DNA of 64,000 nt from Leeuwenhoekiella aestuarii (lineage in GTDB: Bacteria; Bacteroidota; Bacteroidia; Flavobacteriales; Flavobacteriaceae). Position 1 is the stretch's first letter, and the number at the start of each line of letters is the position of its first letter. Under the pieces are notes generated by a model. The model had not been told where the DNA came from. It saw nothing but the letters and a program-made list of their open reading frames with translations, and made no database searches. Where the stretch lies: NCBI RefSeq assembly GCF_004104055.1, contig NZ_QOVJ01000002.1, positions 62,001-126,000 of the forward strand, written 5' to 3'. Shown here piece after piece: positions 25,465 to 33,558 of the stretch. The position numbers and the translations under genes are program-made.

Positions 25465-25631
25465 AATGGAATTATTTCAATCGTTTGCGATTTGGATAAA
25501 AAAAATAGAAAATTAATTTTCTAAAATTATTGATGTGATTTTATCATTTGTAATAAGTTGAAAAATAGCAAGATAGCATTAGCTTAATTGATTTAGTTTT
25601 GTTGGGTAAGTGCTTGGTTTTTAAGGTTTAA

Positions 25632-25649
25632 AACAGTTAATATACTGTT
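25632..25649. promoter_or_regulatory. Perfect inverted repeat, possible operator
   Basis: AACAGT, a 6-nt AT spacer, then ACTGTT, about 75 bp before the gene at 25723. Arm length and spacing fit a dimeric regulator site, but in AT-rich DNA chance is a real alternative. No regulator is known. Confidence 0.25.
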
Positions 25650-25722
25650 AAAGTTATTTTAGAGGTGTAACTGTTTGCTTTTTGGAGCGTCTTTTTAGTA
25701 CATCATTCAAAAATCAAACATT

Positions 25723-26085
25723 ATGAAAACTTTTCAAACAATGGTACTTGCAGTTGCAATCATCTGCGGTACAGCGTTAAACGCAAACACAACAGAACCA
25801 ACCGAGCCAACAGCAAAAACTACAAGCAAAGCTGTTAAAAAGGCAATGAACAGAGAATTGGGTAATTTCTTATCTGATCCCAACTTTGAAGTTGAAGAAA
25901 CCATCTCAGTAAAAGTCTCTTTCACGGTTAATAAGAACAACGAGGTAGTTGTACTTAATGTAGACTCTAAGGATGCTTCTATAGAGAAGTTTATACAAGG
26001 TCGCTTAAATTATAAAAAGCTTGATTCTCAAGCTTTAATTGGTCAAACCTATCACGTGCCGGTAAAAATAGAAGGTACTAGATAG
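25723..26085 (+). CDS. Small secreted hypothetical protein
   Basis: A 120-residue protein with a signal peptide (about 1-23, LNANT) and a Thr/Lys-rich segment (25-45). It ends in a small alpha/beta domain (about 55-120) with the pattern SVKVSFTVNKNNEVVVLNV, then HVPVKIEGTR. The strand-helix-strand layout loosely recalls the TonB C-terminal fold, though the similarity is too weak to name. Families like this are abundant in Flavobacteriia and uncharacterised. It is a single gene with its own terminator at 26114. Confidence 0.7.
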   Translation: MKTFQTMVLAVAIICGTALNANTTEPTEPTAKTTSKAVKKAMNRELGNFLSDPNFEVEETISVKVSFTVNKNNEVVVLNVDSKDASIEKFIQGRLNYKKLDSQALIGQTYHVPVKIEGTR

Positions 26086-26113
26086 TTTTAGTTTAATATT
26101 TTTAGTTAGTCCT

Positions 26114-26145
26114 AAAAGCCCGGCTGTTTCAGTCGGGCTTTTTAT
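26114..26145 (+). terminator. Intrinsic terminator of the small secreted-protein gene
   Basis: The stem AAAAGCCCG(GCT)/(AGT)CGGGCTTTT has a GTTTC loop and is followed by TTTATTTTAT. It begins about 28 bp after the stop at 26085. Confidence 0.88.
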
Positions 26146-26274
26146 TTTATTTAAAATTGACAAAAAGTCACCTAAAAAACAATAATTTATGACATAATGG
26201 CTTGATAAACGTGTTGGTATCTGTTTTGCTAATATCTAACCGTAAACAGAAAACATAACATAAAATTTATAGAT

Positions 26275-26718
26275 ATGAGTTTAGTAAAGCGAACAAACGA
26301 CAATTGGTTACCATCAGTTTTTGATGATATGTTTAAAACAGACTGGTTAGGTGGAACTACAAATGTTAACAGCATAGGGGTGAGTATACCAGCTGTTAAT
26401 ATTATAGAGAATGATGAGAGTTTTGAACTTGCGGTAGCAGCTCCAGGAAAGACTAAGGCAGATTTCAATATAGAGTTGGATAATGATGTTTTAACCATTT
26501 CTGCTCAAGAGCGTAAAGAATCTGATAAATCTGAAGATAAAGGAAAGTATACCCGTAGAGAATTTAGTTACAGTACGTTTAAACGTGCATTTAGCTTACC
26601 TGAAACGGTAAATAGCGCTAAGATTAATGCAAGTTATGATAATGGGGTTTTAAATATTTCAATCCCAAAGAAAGAGGAAGCTAAAGTTCAGGCAAAACGC
26701 TTAATCGAAGTTTCCTAA
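26275..26718 (+). CDS. Hsp20 small heat-shock protein
   Basis: A 147-residue alpha-crystallin-type chaperone that holds unfolded cytosolic proteins. Its N-terminal arm (1-42) includes NWLPSVFDDMF. The alpha-crystallin domain (about 43-135) has PAVNIIENDESFELAVAAPG, the FKRAFSLPETV strand and the GVLNISIPKK hallmark before a short C-terminal tail. Length and motifs match the common Bacteroidota Hsp20. It is a single gene, with a 189-bp upstream spacer in which I find no clear CIRCE element, and it is convergent with xerD. Confidence 0.93.
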   Translation: MSLVKRTNDNWLPSVFDDMFKTDWLGGTTNVNSIGVSIPAVNIIENDESFELAVAAPGKTKADFNIELDNDVLTISAQERKESDKSEDKGKYTRREFSYSTFKRAFSLPETVNSAKINASYDNGVLNISIPKKEEAKVQAKRLIEVS

Positions 26719-26754
26719 AATTAAGTAAGTAAGTTTTTTTTGGTTAGTTGAAGG

Positions 26755-26784
26755 ATCCCGGACTGTAATAGTTCGGGATTTTTT
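26755..26784. terminator. Terminator between hsp20 and xerD
   Basis: The stem ATCCCGGAC/GTTCGGGAT (one G-T pair) has a 7-nt loop and is followed by TTTTTT on the + strand. It lies between the two convergent genes and could serve both, although the T-run favours hsp20. Confidence 0.82.
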
Positions 26785-26810
26785 AATTTATATTTTAAAT
26801 AAATTACTTT

Positions 26811-27707
26811 TTATTTTCTGGGATGAAAGGTGTTCATTACTTCGGCTAGATGAGTGCGATCTACATGCATGTATACTTCTGTAGTAGTTATGCTTTCGTG
26901 CCCCAGCATTTGTTGTATGGCTCTTAGGTCAGCTCCATTTTGTAATAAATGTGTGGCAAAAGAGTGTCTAAATGTATGCGGACTAATTTTCTTTTTTATA
27001 CCGGCTTTTTGAGTATGGTTACGAACGATAGTAAAAATCATCGCTCTCGTGAGTTGTGCGCCGCGCCTATTTAAAAAAAGGGTATTGGTAAATTCTGGTT
27101 TTGGTTCTTCGTGAGTTCGTACCTGTTCTATATATATCGTGATAAACTTTTGTGTTATTGGAGCGATGGGTACAAAACGCTGTTTATCGCCTTTACCCGT
27201 AACTAAAATGTAACCTTCATCAAAAAACAGATCTGATAATTTTAAGTTTAGTAACTCAGATACGCGGAGGCCACACCCATATAGTGTTTCTATAATTGCA
27301 CGATTGCGTTCTCCCTGGGGTGAGCTGAGGTCTATTGATTCTATGATTTGGTCGATCTCTTTTTCAGATAAGGTATCCGGAAGTTTTCTTCCTACTTTAG
27401 GAGATTCTATTAAATCGGTTGGATTGTCTTTGCGGTAATCTTCAAATACCAGATAGTCAAAATATCCTTTCAATCCTGAAATTAAACGTGCTTGTGAGGC
27501 TGCGTTAAGTGTCTTGACATTTGCATAAATAAATTCCTGAAGACGTTCTTTATGAATAGAAATTGGGCTTTCTTTTATCGAATTTTCTTCAATCCAATTG
27601 ATGAGTTTGGCAATATCAAGGCCATAATTGATTACAGAATTTTCTGAAAGGCCGCGCTCAAGCTTTAAGAATAATTTATAATCTATTAACGATTTTTGCC
27701 AATTCAT
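26811..27707 (-). CDS. xerD: Site-specific tyrosine recombinase XerD
   Basis: A 298-residue tyrosine recombinase that resolves chromosome dimers at dif with a partner Xer protein. It has an N-terminal SAM-like core-binding domain (about 1-90) and a catalytic domain with Arg148 in GCGLRVSELL, Lys172 in TGKGDKQR, His244 and Arg247 in HTFRHSF, His270 in MLGHES and nucleophile Tyr279. All active-site residues are intact and the length is standard. No att-like repeats or mobile cargo flank it, so it is the housekeeping enzyme rather than an integrase. Confidence 0.93.
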   Translation of the reverse strand: MNWQKSLIDYKLFLKLERGLSENSVINYGLDIAKLINWIEENSIKESPISIHKERLQEFIYANVKTLNAASQARLISGLKGYFDYLVFEDYRKDNPTDLIESPKVGRKLPDTLSEKEIDQIIESIDLSSPQGERNRAIIETLYGCGLRVSELLNLKLSDLFFDEGYILVTGKGDKQRFVPIAPITQKFITIYIEQVRTHEEPKPEFTNTLFLNRRGAQLTRAMIFTIVRNHTQKAGIKKKISPHTFRHSFATHLLQNGADLRAIQQMLGHESITTTEVYMHVDRTHLAEVMNTFHPRK

Positions 27708-27785
27708 AAATGGAATACATTGTTTTTGGGAATACTTTAAAGATAATTTATAAAAGCATTAATAAGAGTGTATCTGCTTGAAAAG

Positions 27786-27793
27786 TAGTTTTG
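27786..27793 (+). promoter_or_regulatory. Candidate -7 element for the first barrel gene
   Basis: TAGTTTTG exactly matches TAnnTTTG and lies 23 bp before the ATG at 27817. It falls inside the frame extension that an upstream TTG would add, which argues for the ATG as start. Confidence 0.5.
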
Positions 27794-27816
27794 TTTCAAA
27801 TCTAAATATAAAAATC

Positions 27817-28416
27817 ATGAAAAAATTATTTTTTGCAGCAATACTTGTTTTTGGAACTACTTCTCTCATGCAAGCCCAAAGCGAGTTAGCTTTTGGTATT
27901 AAAGGTGGTGTTAACTTTTCAAATTTAACTGGAGATCGTTTTGGTGAATTTGATGATGATAGTGCCAGAACTTCTTTTAATTTAGGTGCTCTTGTTGAAA
28001 TTCCGGTAACAGAAAAATTGGCAATCCAACCGGAGGTTTTTTACTCAGGTCAGGGTTTTGATTTGATTCAGCGGGATAATGATCAGGATACCGAATTTCA
28101 ACTGAATTATATTAATGTTCCTGTTTTGGCTAAGATCTATTTAGTTCAAGGTCTATATATAGAAGCAGGTCCACAAGTGGGATTTCTAGTTGATAGTAAA
28201 ATTGATGGTCCTAATGCAACTGTAGGTTTAAATGAAGACAATTTTAATGATATTGACTTTGCTGGTGCAGTAGGAGTAGGTTACAAATTTAACGGGGGTA
28301 TGTATTTAAATGCGCGTTATACTCAGGGATTCACAGATATTTATGATGGTGAGACAGGAGATAATGCAACTAAAAACGGTGTGTTTGCCGCTTCATTAGG
28401 ATTTATCTTCAATTAA
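27817..28416 (+). CDS. Outer-membrane beta-barrel protein (PorT/OmpW-like family), copy 1
   Basis: A 199-residue small barrel protein with a signal peptide (1-20, ending LMQAQ), then eight predicted amphipathic strands. It shows the family motifs FGIKGGVNFSNL, LAIQPEVFYSGQGF, YINVPVLAKIYL and GLYIEAGPQVGFLV, with a final aromatic strand FAASLGFIFN. It is annotated in relatives as porin family or outer membrane beta-barrel protein; transport or structural role unknown. The ATG at 27817 gives a normal signal peptide, whereas a TTG 39 bp upstream would bury it. A paralogue lies 400 bp downstream. Confidence 0.87.
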   Translation: MKKLFFAAILVFGTTSLMQAQSELAFGIKGGVNFSNLTGDRFGEFDDDSARTSFNLGALVEIPVTEKLAIQPEVFYSGQGFDLIQRDNDQDTEFQLNYINVPVLAKIYLVQGLYIEAGPQVGFLVDSKIDGPNATVGLNEDNFNDIDFAGAVGVGYKFNGGMYLNARYTQGFTDIYDGETGDNATKNGVFAASLGFIFN

Positions 28417-28440
28417 GAGATAAGTATAACTTACAATATA

Positions 28441-28468
28441 AAAACACCTCTTGAAAGAGGTGTTTTTT
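28441..28468 (+). terminator. Intrinsic terminator of barrel gene 1
   Basis: A 10-bp perfect stem AAAACACCTC/GAGGTGTTTT with loop TTGAAA and a following T-run. Confidence 0.9.
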
Positions 28469-28798
28469 GTTTTAAACCGAAATTCTTTTTTCACTTCACC
28501 ATTTAAAATTAGTGATCAGCATCTTTACGTTGATGAAAATAGCAATCATGCTTTTAAGTATTTACTATTTTTTAACAGAATTTAACATTTAAAAAATAGT
28601 TTATGTTTTATACAATAAACCACAAAATTTTAGTTTTCAGGTTATTAATGAAGTTTAAATCGTTTCTCAAAAATACCCGAAAATCTTAATTCACAGACAG
28701 TCAAATTGTTTGCTCTTTTTGTTGTTATGCCTTGCCAATTGTGAATTCTTTAAATAAATCTTAGAGTTCTATTAATACTTCTTAGGCCTTATAGAATA

Positions 28799-28806
28799 TA
28801 GCTTTG
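28799..28806 (+). promoter_or_regulatory. Candidate -7 element for the second barrel gene
   Basis: TAGCTTTG exactly matches TAnnTTTG, 27 bp before the ATG at 28834. The element overlaps the TTG that would otherwise lengthen the frame. The layout mirrors that of the first barrel gene. Confidence 0.5.
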
Positions 28807-28833
28807 TCGAAAATTATAAACAACAAATTATTT

Positions 28834-29436
28834 ATGAAAAAGCTAATTTTAATTGCAAGTTTTATTGCATTGGGTACTACAGCAGCTAAGGCTCAAGATA
28901 CGTTTCATTTTGGAGTTAAAGGTGGGGTGAATTTTGCTAATATCGCAGGAGATGATTCTGCAGATCAAGATTCAAGAACCAGTTTTTATGCAGGTTTAGT
29001 TGCGGAGCTTCCTATTTCTGAAATGTTTTCTATTCAACCAGAGGTAATTTATTCTGCTCAAGGTTCAACTATCGCAGCAATTGATGAGGATAACTTTCTA
29101 GATGTTGATGACAATATAGAGTATCAGTTAGACTACATCCAAGTGCCTTTAATGGCTAAAATTTACTTGGCAGATGGTTTAAGCTTACAAGCAGGTCCAT
29201 CTTTCAACTTCCTAGTAAGTGAAGAAATTGATTATAGTCCAACTTCTGCTTCAGGAGATATTGATATTGTAGATGGTGCTAACGATTTTGAATTCGGTAC
29301 AGCTGCAGGTTTAGAATACCAGTTTGATAACGGTTTATTCATTCAAGGACGTTATACCAGAGGATTTACAAAAATCTATGACGATGTAAGTGCTTACAAC
29401 TATGCAATTCAGGCAGGTGTAGGGTTTGTATTCTAA
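28834..29436 (+). CDS. Outer-membrane beta-barrel protein, copy 2
   Basis: A 200-residue paralogue of the preceding barrel protein: signal peptide (1-20, ending AAKAQ), FGVKGGVNFANI, FSIQPEVIYSAQGS, YIQVPLMAKIYL, GLSLQAGPSFNFLV and the C-terminal strand AIQAGVGFVF. Strand regions are conserved between the two while loops differ, especially an acidic loop around residues 135-150. I chose the ATG at 28834 because it gives a clean signal peptide. The two genes have separate promoters and terminators, so they can be expressed under different conditions. Confidence 0.87.
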   Translation: MKKLILIASFIALGTTAAKAQDTFHFGVKGGVNFANIAGDDSADQDSRTSFYAGLVAELPISEMFSIQPEVIYSAQGSTIAAIDEDNFLDVDDNIEYQLDYIQVPLMAKIYLADGLSLQAGPSFNFLVSEEIDYSPTSASGDIDIVDGANDFEFGTAAGLEYQFDNGLFIQGRYTRGFTKIYDDVSAYNYAIQAGVGFVF

Positions 29437-29469
29437 AAGTTACTTCAATTACCAACCAATTCTAGAAAT

Positions 29470-29494
29470 AGCCTCGCAACGCGGGGCTTTTTTT
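29470..29494 (+). terminator. Intrinsic terminator of barrel gene 2
   Basis: The stem GCCTCGC/GCGGGGC (one T-G pair) has a 3-nt AAC loop and a run of seven T. Confidence 0.85.
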
Positions 29495-29586
29495 ATAGTA
29501 ATTTTTTAAATTACCTTTACTTGATAATTCCGATTTAAACGATATTTATTTTGCTTTATTATCAGTAACTATTTCAATTTATGTAA

Positions 29587-30012
29587 ATGGCACAAGAACT
29601 CAAAATACTCATTATAAACGGCCCCAATTTAAACCTACTCGGCAAACGCGAACCCGACGTTTATGGTAGTCAGTCTTTTGGGGATTATTTTTCAAAGCTT
29701 CAGTTTCAATTTAAGGAAACTGAATTGTCTTATTTTCAGTCTAATTCCGAAGGGGATTTAATTACCAAAATCCAGGATGCAGACGGTGTTTTTGATGGGA
29801 TTGTACTTAACGCAGCAGCTTATACGCATACCTCAGTAGGAATTGGTGATGCTATCGCTGCGGTTTCAGTGCCGGTCATTGAGGTTCATATATCTAATAC
29901 CTTTGCTCGCGAATCATTTCGTCATCAATCTTACATTTCAAAACACGCTAAAGGAATCATCGTAGGTTTTGGTCTGCAGAGTTACGAACTAGCGATTAAA
30001 TCATTTCTTTAA
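29587..30012 (+). CDS. aroQ: Type II 3-dehydroquinate dehydratase
   Basis: Shikimate-pathway enzyme that dehydrates 3-dehydroquinate to 3-dehydroshikimate. The 141-residue flavodoxin-like fold has NGPNLNLLGKREPDVYG with the flexible-loop Arg21 and catalytic Tyr26, the NAAAYTHTS loop, and His101 in EVHISN followed by ARESFRHQS. All active-site residues are present and the length is normal. The PP-loop gene begins 9 bp after its stop, so the two are probably co-transcribed. Confidence 0.95.
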   Translation: MAQELKILIINGPNLNLLGKREPDVYGSQSFGDYFSKLQFQFKETELSYFQSNSEGDLITKIQDADGVFDGIVLNAAAYTHTSVGIGDAIAAVSVPVIEVHISNTFARESFRHQSYISKHAKGIIVGFGLQSYELAIKSFL

Positions 30013-30021
30013 AATTATCTT

Positions 30022-30747
30022 TTGAAACAAGCTTATTTTAATTGGAGTAGTGGTAAAGATTCGGCATTAGCACTTTATCAAGTTCTGGCTGAAAGAGAAT
30101 TCAAGATTACAAAACTAGTTACTACTGTTAACACTGATGTTGCGCGTGTTTCTATGCATGGTTTAAGGGAAGAACTTTTAGACTTTCAGGCGGAACGTTT
30201 AGGATTACCACTGGAAAAAATTGCATTGAACGGAAATGTTTCTATGTCTGAATTTTCTAAAATTCTTGGAGACGCTGCCCGAAAATTGAAAGCTGCCGGA
30301 AATACCCATACTATTTTTGGTGATATTTTTTTGGAAGATCTTAAGGCTTATCGTGAAGAGCAGCTAGCTCCCGTAGGACTTAAAGCAGTTTTTCCGCTAT
30401 GGAAAAAAGACACTAAACAATTAATAACTGAATTTATTGATCTGGGTTTTAAAGCAATCACGGTTTGCGTAAACGGAAAATACCTAGACGAGTCTTTTGT
30501 GGGTAGAATACTAGATCATCAATTTGTGGCAGATTTACCCAAGAATGTAGATCCTTGTGGAGAAAATGGGGAATTTCACACTTTTGTTTTTGATGGACCT
30601 CTTTTCTCAAAGCCAATAGCGTTTAAAATAGGAGAGAAAGTTAATCGTCGATATGAACGGGCAGAAAGCAATGATGATAATTGTTTTTCTGATGATGAAA
30701 AAGCTTGGGATACCGAATTTTATTTCTGTGATCTGATTCCGGTTTAG
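30022..30747 (+). CDS. PP-loop ATPase, diphthine-ammonia-ligase family
   Basis: A 241-residue protein starting at TTG, with the ATP-pyrophosphatase loop WSSGKDSALAL near residue 9-18 and the family C-terminal region DPCGENGEFHTFVFDGP. Eukaryotic Dph6 amidates diphthine on EF2; bacteria have no diphthamide, so the bacterial homologues must do something else, probably an ATP-dependent amidation or thiolation. It follows aroQ by 9 bp. The substrate is unknown. Confidence 0.85.
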   Translation: MKQAYFNWSSGKDSALALYQVLAEREFKITKLVTTVNTDVARVSMHGLREELLDFQAERLGLPLEKIALNGNVSMSEFSKILGDAARKLKAAGNTHTIFGDIFLEDLKAYREEQLAPVGLKAVFPLWKKDTKQLITEFIDLGFKAITVCVNGKYLDESFVGRILDHQFVADLPKNVDPCGENGEFHTFVFDGPLFSKPIAFKIGEKVNRRYERAESNDDNCFSDDEKAWDTEFYFCDLIPV

Positions 30748-30749
30748 CA

Positions 30750-30772
30750 TTTCGACTGCGCCCGGTGTGACA
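30750..30772. repeat. Possible REP-like intergenic element
   Basis: TTTCGACTGCGCCCGGTGTG-type sequence just after a stop codon. It resembles the GC-richer TTCGACTxxGCTCxGTGTGAC words that I recall scattered between genes in flavobacterial genomes. A degenerate relative is at 33980-34004. The evidence is similarity only. Confidence 0.35.
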
Positions 30773-30790
30773 AAAAAAATATTAGCAATA

Positions 30791-30826
30791 AAAAAACCTG
30801 CAATCAATAAATTGCAGGTTTTTTTA
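30791..30826. terminator. Bidirectional terminator between the PP-loop gene and lpdA
   Basis: Stem AACCTGCAAT/ATTGCAGGTT with a 6-nt loop, flanked by an A-run on the left and a T-run on the right, so it can end transcription from both convergent genes. Confidence 0.9.
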
Positions 30827-30844
30827 TTTTAAATGCAAGCGATG

Positions 30845-32221
30845 TTATAAGTGAATTACTTCATCATATGCAGCAGCTACAGCTTCCATCACAGCCTCAC
30901 TCATTGTAGGGTGTGGGTGTACAGCTTTTAATACTTCGTGACCGGTAGTTTCAAGCTTACGACCTAAAACCGCTTCAGCGATCATATCAGTAACGCCGGC
31001 ACCAATCATATGACAACCCAACCATTCCCCGTATTTTGCATCAAAAATAACTTTTACAAATCCGTCTTTGTTTCCAGAAGCACTTGCTTTACCAGAAGCA
31101 GAGAAAGGGAATTTACCAATTTTCAATTCGTAACCAGCTTCTTTAGCTTGCTTTTCAGTCATACCTACAGAAGCAATTTCAGGAGAAGCATACGTACATC
31201 CCGGGATGTTTCCGTAGTCTAGTTTCTCGACGTGCATTCCTGCTAATTTCTCCACACAAATGATACCTTCAGCTGATGCTACGTGGGCAAGTGCCGGACC
31301 AGGAGTAATATCACCAATGGCATAATATCCTGGCATGTTGGTTTGGTACCAGTCATTTACGATAACTTTGTCTTTATCAGTAATGATACCCACATCTTCA
31401 AGACCTATTCCTTCAATATTGGTTTTAATACCCACTGCCGAAAGAACGATATCAGCTTCTAGCTTTTCTTCTCCTTTTTTTGTCTTAACAGTCGCAACAA
31501 CGCCGTCACCAGATGTGTCAACAGATTCTACTGAAGAACCGGTCATAACTTTGATCCCTGCCTTTTTAAGACTACGCTCAAATTGTTTAGAAACTTCTTC
31601 ATCTTCAACCGGAACAATGTTTGGCAAATACTCAACGATGGTTACTTCTGTTCCCATTGAATTGTAAAAACTACCAAACTCACAACCTATCGCCCCAGAG
31701 CCTACTACAATCATCTTTTTAGGTTGCTCTTTTAAAGTCATCGCCTCCCGATAACCTATTATTTTTTTTCCGTCTTGCTTAAGGCTTGGTAACTCACGAG
31801 AACGCGCACCGGTTGCAATAATGATGTTATCAGCACTGTATTCTGTGCCGTCAACATCAATTTTTTTACCAGGTTTTAGTTTACCAAAGCCTTCAATAAC
31901 GTCTATTTTATTCTTTTTCATTAAGAATTGAACACCTTTGCTCATTCCTTCTGCAACACCACGACTACGCTTTACAACAGCATCAAAATCTTTATCTGCA
32001 CCATCAACTTTAAGACCGTAATCTTCAGCATGTTTAAGATATTCAAATACCTGTGCACTTTTTAGAAGGGCTTTAGTGGGAATACAACCCCAGTTCAAAC
32101 AAACGCCTCCAAGGCTTTCTTTTTCTACAATAGCGGTTTTAAAACCTAATTGTGAAGCTCTGATAGCTGTTACATAACCACCGGGTCCACTTCCTAAGAC
32201 AATAATATCGTATTTACTCAT
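30845..32221 (-). CDS. lpdA: Dihydrolipoyl dehydrogenase (E3)
   Basis: Flavoprotein that reoxidises dihydrolipoyl groups of 2-oxoacid dehydrogenase complexes and the glycine cleavage system using NAD. It has the FAD motif LGSGPGGYVTA, redox disulfide Cys41-Cys46 in GGVCLNWGCIPTK, the NAD motif VVGSGAIGCEFGSF, GDITPGPALAHVA, and the C-terminal HPHPTMSEAV with the catalytic His. The 458-residue length is standard. The WGC variant of the active site, where others have VGC, is common in Bacteroidota. No E1/E2 genes are adjacent. Confidence 0.95.
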   Translation of the reverse strand: MSKYDIIVLGSGPGGYVTAIRASQLGFKTAIVEKESLGGVCLNWGCIPTKALLKSAQVFEYLKHAEDYGLKVDGADKDFDAVVKRSRGVAEGMSKGVQFLMKKNKIDVIEGFGKLKPGKKIDVDGTEYSADNIIIATGARSRELPSLKQDGKKIIGYREAMTLKEQPKKMIVVGSGAIGCEFGSFYNSMGTEVTIVEYLPNIVPVEDEEVSKQFERSLKKAGIKVMTGSSVESVDTSGDGVVATVKTKKGEEKLEADIVLSAVGIKTNIEGIGLEDVGIITDKDKVIVNDWYQTNMPGYYAIGDITPGPALAHVASAEGIICVEKLAGMHVEKLDYGNIPGCTYASPEIASVGMTEKQAKEAGYELKIGKFPFSASGKASASGNKDGFVKVIFDAKYGEWLGCHMIGAGVTDMIAEAVLGRKLETTGHEVLKAVHPHPTMSEAVMEAVAAAYDEVIHL

Positions 32222-32309
32222 AGTTTTCAGTGAAATTTGAAGGCACGAATTTACGCATAAAAACCCTAAAAAACGAACGCGGCTGCGCTTGTGATTTTGA
32301 GAGTGTTGG

Positions 32310-32876
32310 TTATTTTAAGCGCTTTTTAATCTCGTTTTGTAAAACAGGAATCACATCGGTTTCAAACCATTTGTTTTTGTTCATCCAAAAATGATTTACC
32401 GGTGAAGGGTGGGGGAGTACAAAATAGTGGGGCAGATATTCTGTGAAATTCTGAATACGACTGGTAAGCGTGAGTTTGTCTCGTAAATAATAGGTTTGTG
32501 AGTGATTACCGATTAATATATAGAGTGGGTCGTTTTTAAAGCGATCTGTAATTTTTTTATGCCAAAGCGGTGCACATTCTGGTCTGGGAGGGAGGTCGCC
32601 GGTTTTGCTTTTACCAGGGAAACAAAAGCCTAAAGGCAGAATCGCAAAATTATCGGGATTGTAAAAGGTTTTTTCATCTACATCAAGCCACTCTCGTAAA
32701 CGTTTGCCACTGGGGTCATCCCAGGCGATTGACTTTCTATGAGCGATTTTTCCCGGAGCCTGGCTGGCCAGAACAATTTTACTTTGAGGCGAAGCCGAAA
32801 TAATAGGATTAGCTCCTAAAGGCAAAAAAGGCTTACAAACGGAGCATTTTCGTATTTCCGTGAGTAAGCCTTTCAT
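32310..32876 (-). CDS. Uracil-DNA-glycosylase-family protein
   Basis: A 188-residue protein of the UDG superfamily, with IVLASQAPGKIAHRKSIAWDD (the GxDPG-like motif 1 region, here ASQAPG), the LPLGFCFPG segment and the motif HPSPVNHFW near the C-terminus. It should recognise damaged bases, but the motif 1 Asp is not obvious, so activity on uracil is uncertain. A Cys pair near the N-terminus (CSVC) could belong to an iron-sulfur site, but the full four-Cys set is not clear. It lies 18 bp before the lipoprotein gene at 32895. Confidence 0.82.
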   Translation of the reverse strand: MKGLLTEIRKCSVCKPFLPLGANPIISASPQSKIVLASQAPGKIAHRKSIAWDDPSGKRLREWLDVDEKTFYNPDNFAILPLGFCFPGKSKTGDLPPRPECAPLWHKKITDRFKNDPLYILIGNHSQTYYLRDKLTLTSRIQNFTEYLPHYFVLPHPSPVNHFWMNKNKWFETDVIPVLQNEIKKRLK

Positions 32877-32894
32877 AAGTTTAATTCTTAAAGC

Positions 32895-33425
32895 CTATTG
32901 AAGCGTTTTAATATCAGTCTCGTTCAATTCTAATGCGCTAATAACTTCATGATAGTTAGAGAAGTCACCGTTGAATTCTGCTACGATATCAGATGGCACA
33001 ATCACTAATCTTACCACGCGATTATCTGTGTAAAAGGTTGAAATATTACTTAAATTGTAATTTCCTTCAATTAATAATTCAGCATCTGTCATTGTATGGT
33101 TAAAACTATATTGTAACGTACCATTAGCAGTGAATTTATTTAGCGGTAATTGACTCCAGGCTAGAATGTCTCCGCTATCTCCGGGAACTTCTTCCTGCAA
33201 GTATGCTAGAATTGCATCACCTTCCAAAACTTCAAGATCACTATAATTAAGTAGGGATGTCCATAAATTATCACCTGCAACATAGTCAAAATTCACATTG
33301 TATTCTACAGTTTGCCCTACAACGTTAACTCCATCAACTCCAGGAGGACCTTGTGGTCCCGGGTCACCTTCACAAGCTGTAAATCCTAAAGCAACTATAC
33401 TAAGTATTGTAAATAATTTTTTCAT
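32895..33425 (-). CDS. Collagen-like short-repeat lipoprotein
   Basis: A 176-residue predicted lipoprotein: leader ending in GFTAC with the lipid Cys at 18, then a short Gly-Pro-Pro-type stretch (about 20-32, GDPGPQGPPGVDG), then a beta-rich domain of about 140 residues. Bacteroidota encode many such proteins in which a few collagen triplets tether a C-terminal domain to the outer membrane. The beta domain has the general look of the family but no enzyme motif. Function unknown. It is a single gene in front of the UDG-family gene, on the same strand. Confidence 0.78.
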   Translation of the reverse strand: MKKLFTILSIVALGFTACEGDPGPQGPPGVDGVNVVGQTVEYNVNFDYVAGDNLWTSLLNYSDLEVLEGDAILAYLQEEVPGDSGDILAWSQLPLNKFTANGTLQYSFNHTMTDAELLIEGNYNLSNISTFYTDNRVVRLVIVPSDIVAEFNGDFSNYHEVISALELNETDIKTLQ

Positions 33426-33558
33426 CGTTTTTTGTTTTTGAGTTTATTGCTAAAAGTAAATCAAGAGTCATTCCGAAACTTTTAAAACTATGCTAAAGCT
33501 ATAAGTTTTAATAAATTATTAACGAATTTGCTTTTTTCGGTTTGTGCTGATAATCAAT

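Larger units (their letters stand above)
25398..25722 (+). other. 325-bp gene-free spacer: hairpin, sucC terminator, AT-rich leader
   Basis: It holds a small hairpin without a T-run (25413-25429, stem TTTCCGC/GCGGAAA), then the sucC terminator, then about 250 bp of AT-rich sequence. Within that, AACAGT-N6-ACTGTT at 25632-25649 is a perfect inverted repeat upstream of the small secreted-protein gene and could be an operator. No ORF or structured RNA is evident. Confidence 0.6.
28417..28833 (+). other. 417-bp spacer between the two barrel genes
   Basis: It contains the terminator of the first gene at its start and a -7-like element at its end (28799-28806). The roughly 330 bp between are AT-rich with no ORF of note and no RNA-like structure that I can see. 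An unusually long spacer for a duplicated pair may hold regulatory sites. Confidence 0.5.

Noticed and set aside
26811-27707. XerD as the integrase of a mobile element
   Set aside because: No flanking repeats, tRNA gene or cargo genes; sequence and length match the housekeeping enzyme.
27778-27816. TTG start for the first barrel gene, and the same idea at 28804 for the second
   Set aside because: The extensions contain the candidate -7 elements and would put charged residues ahead of the signal peptides.
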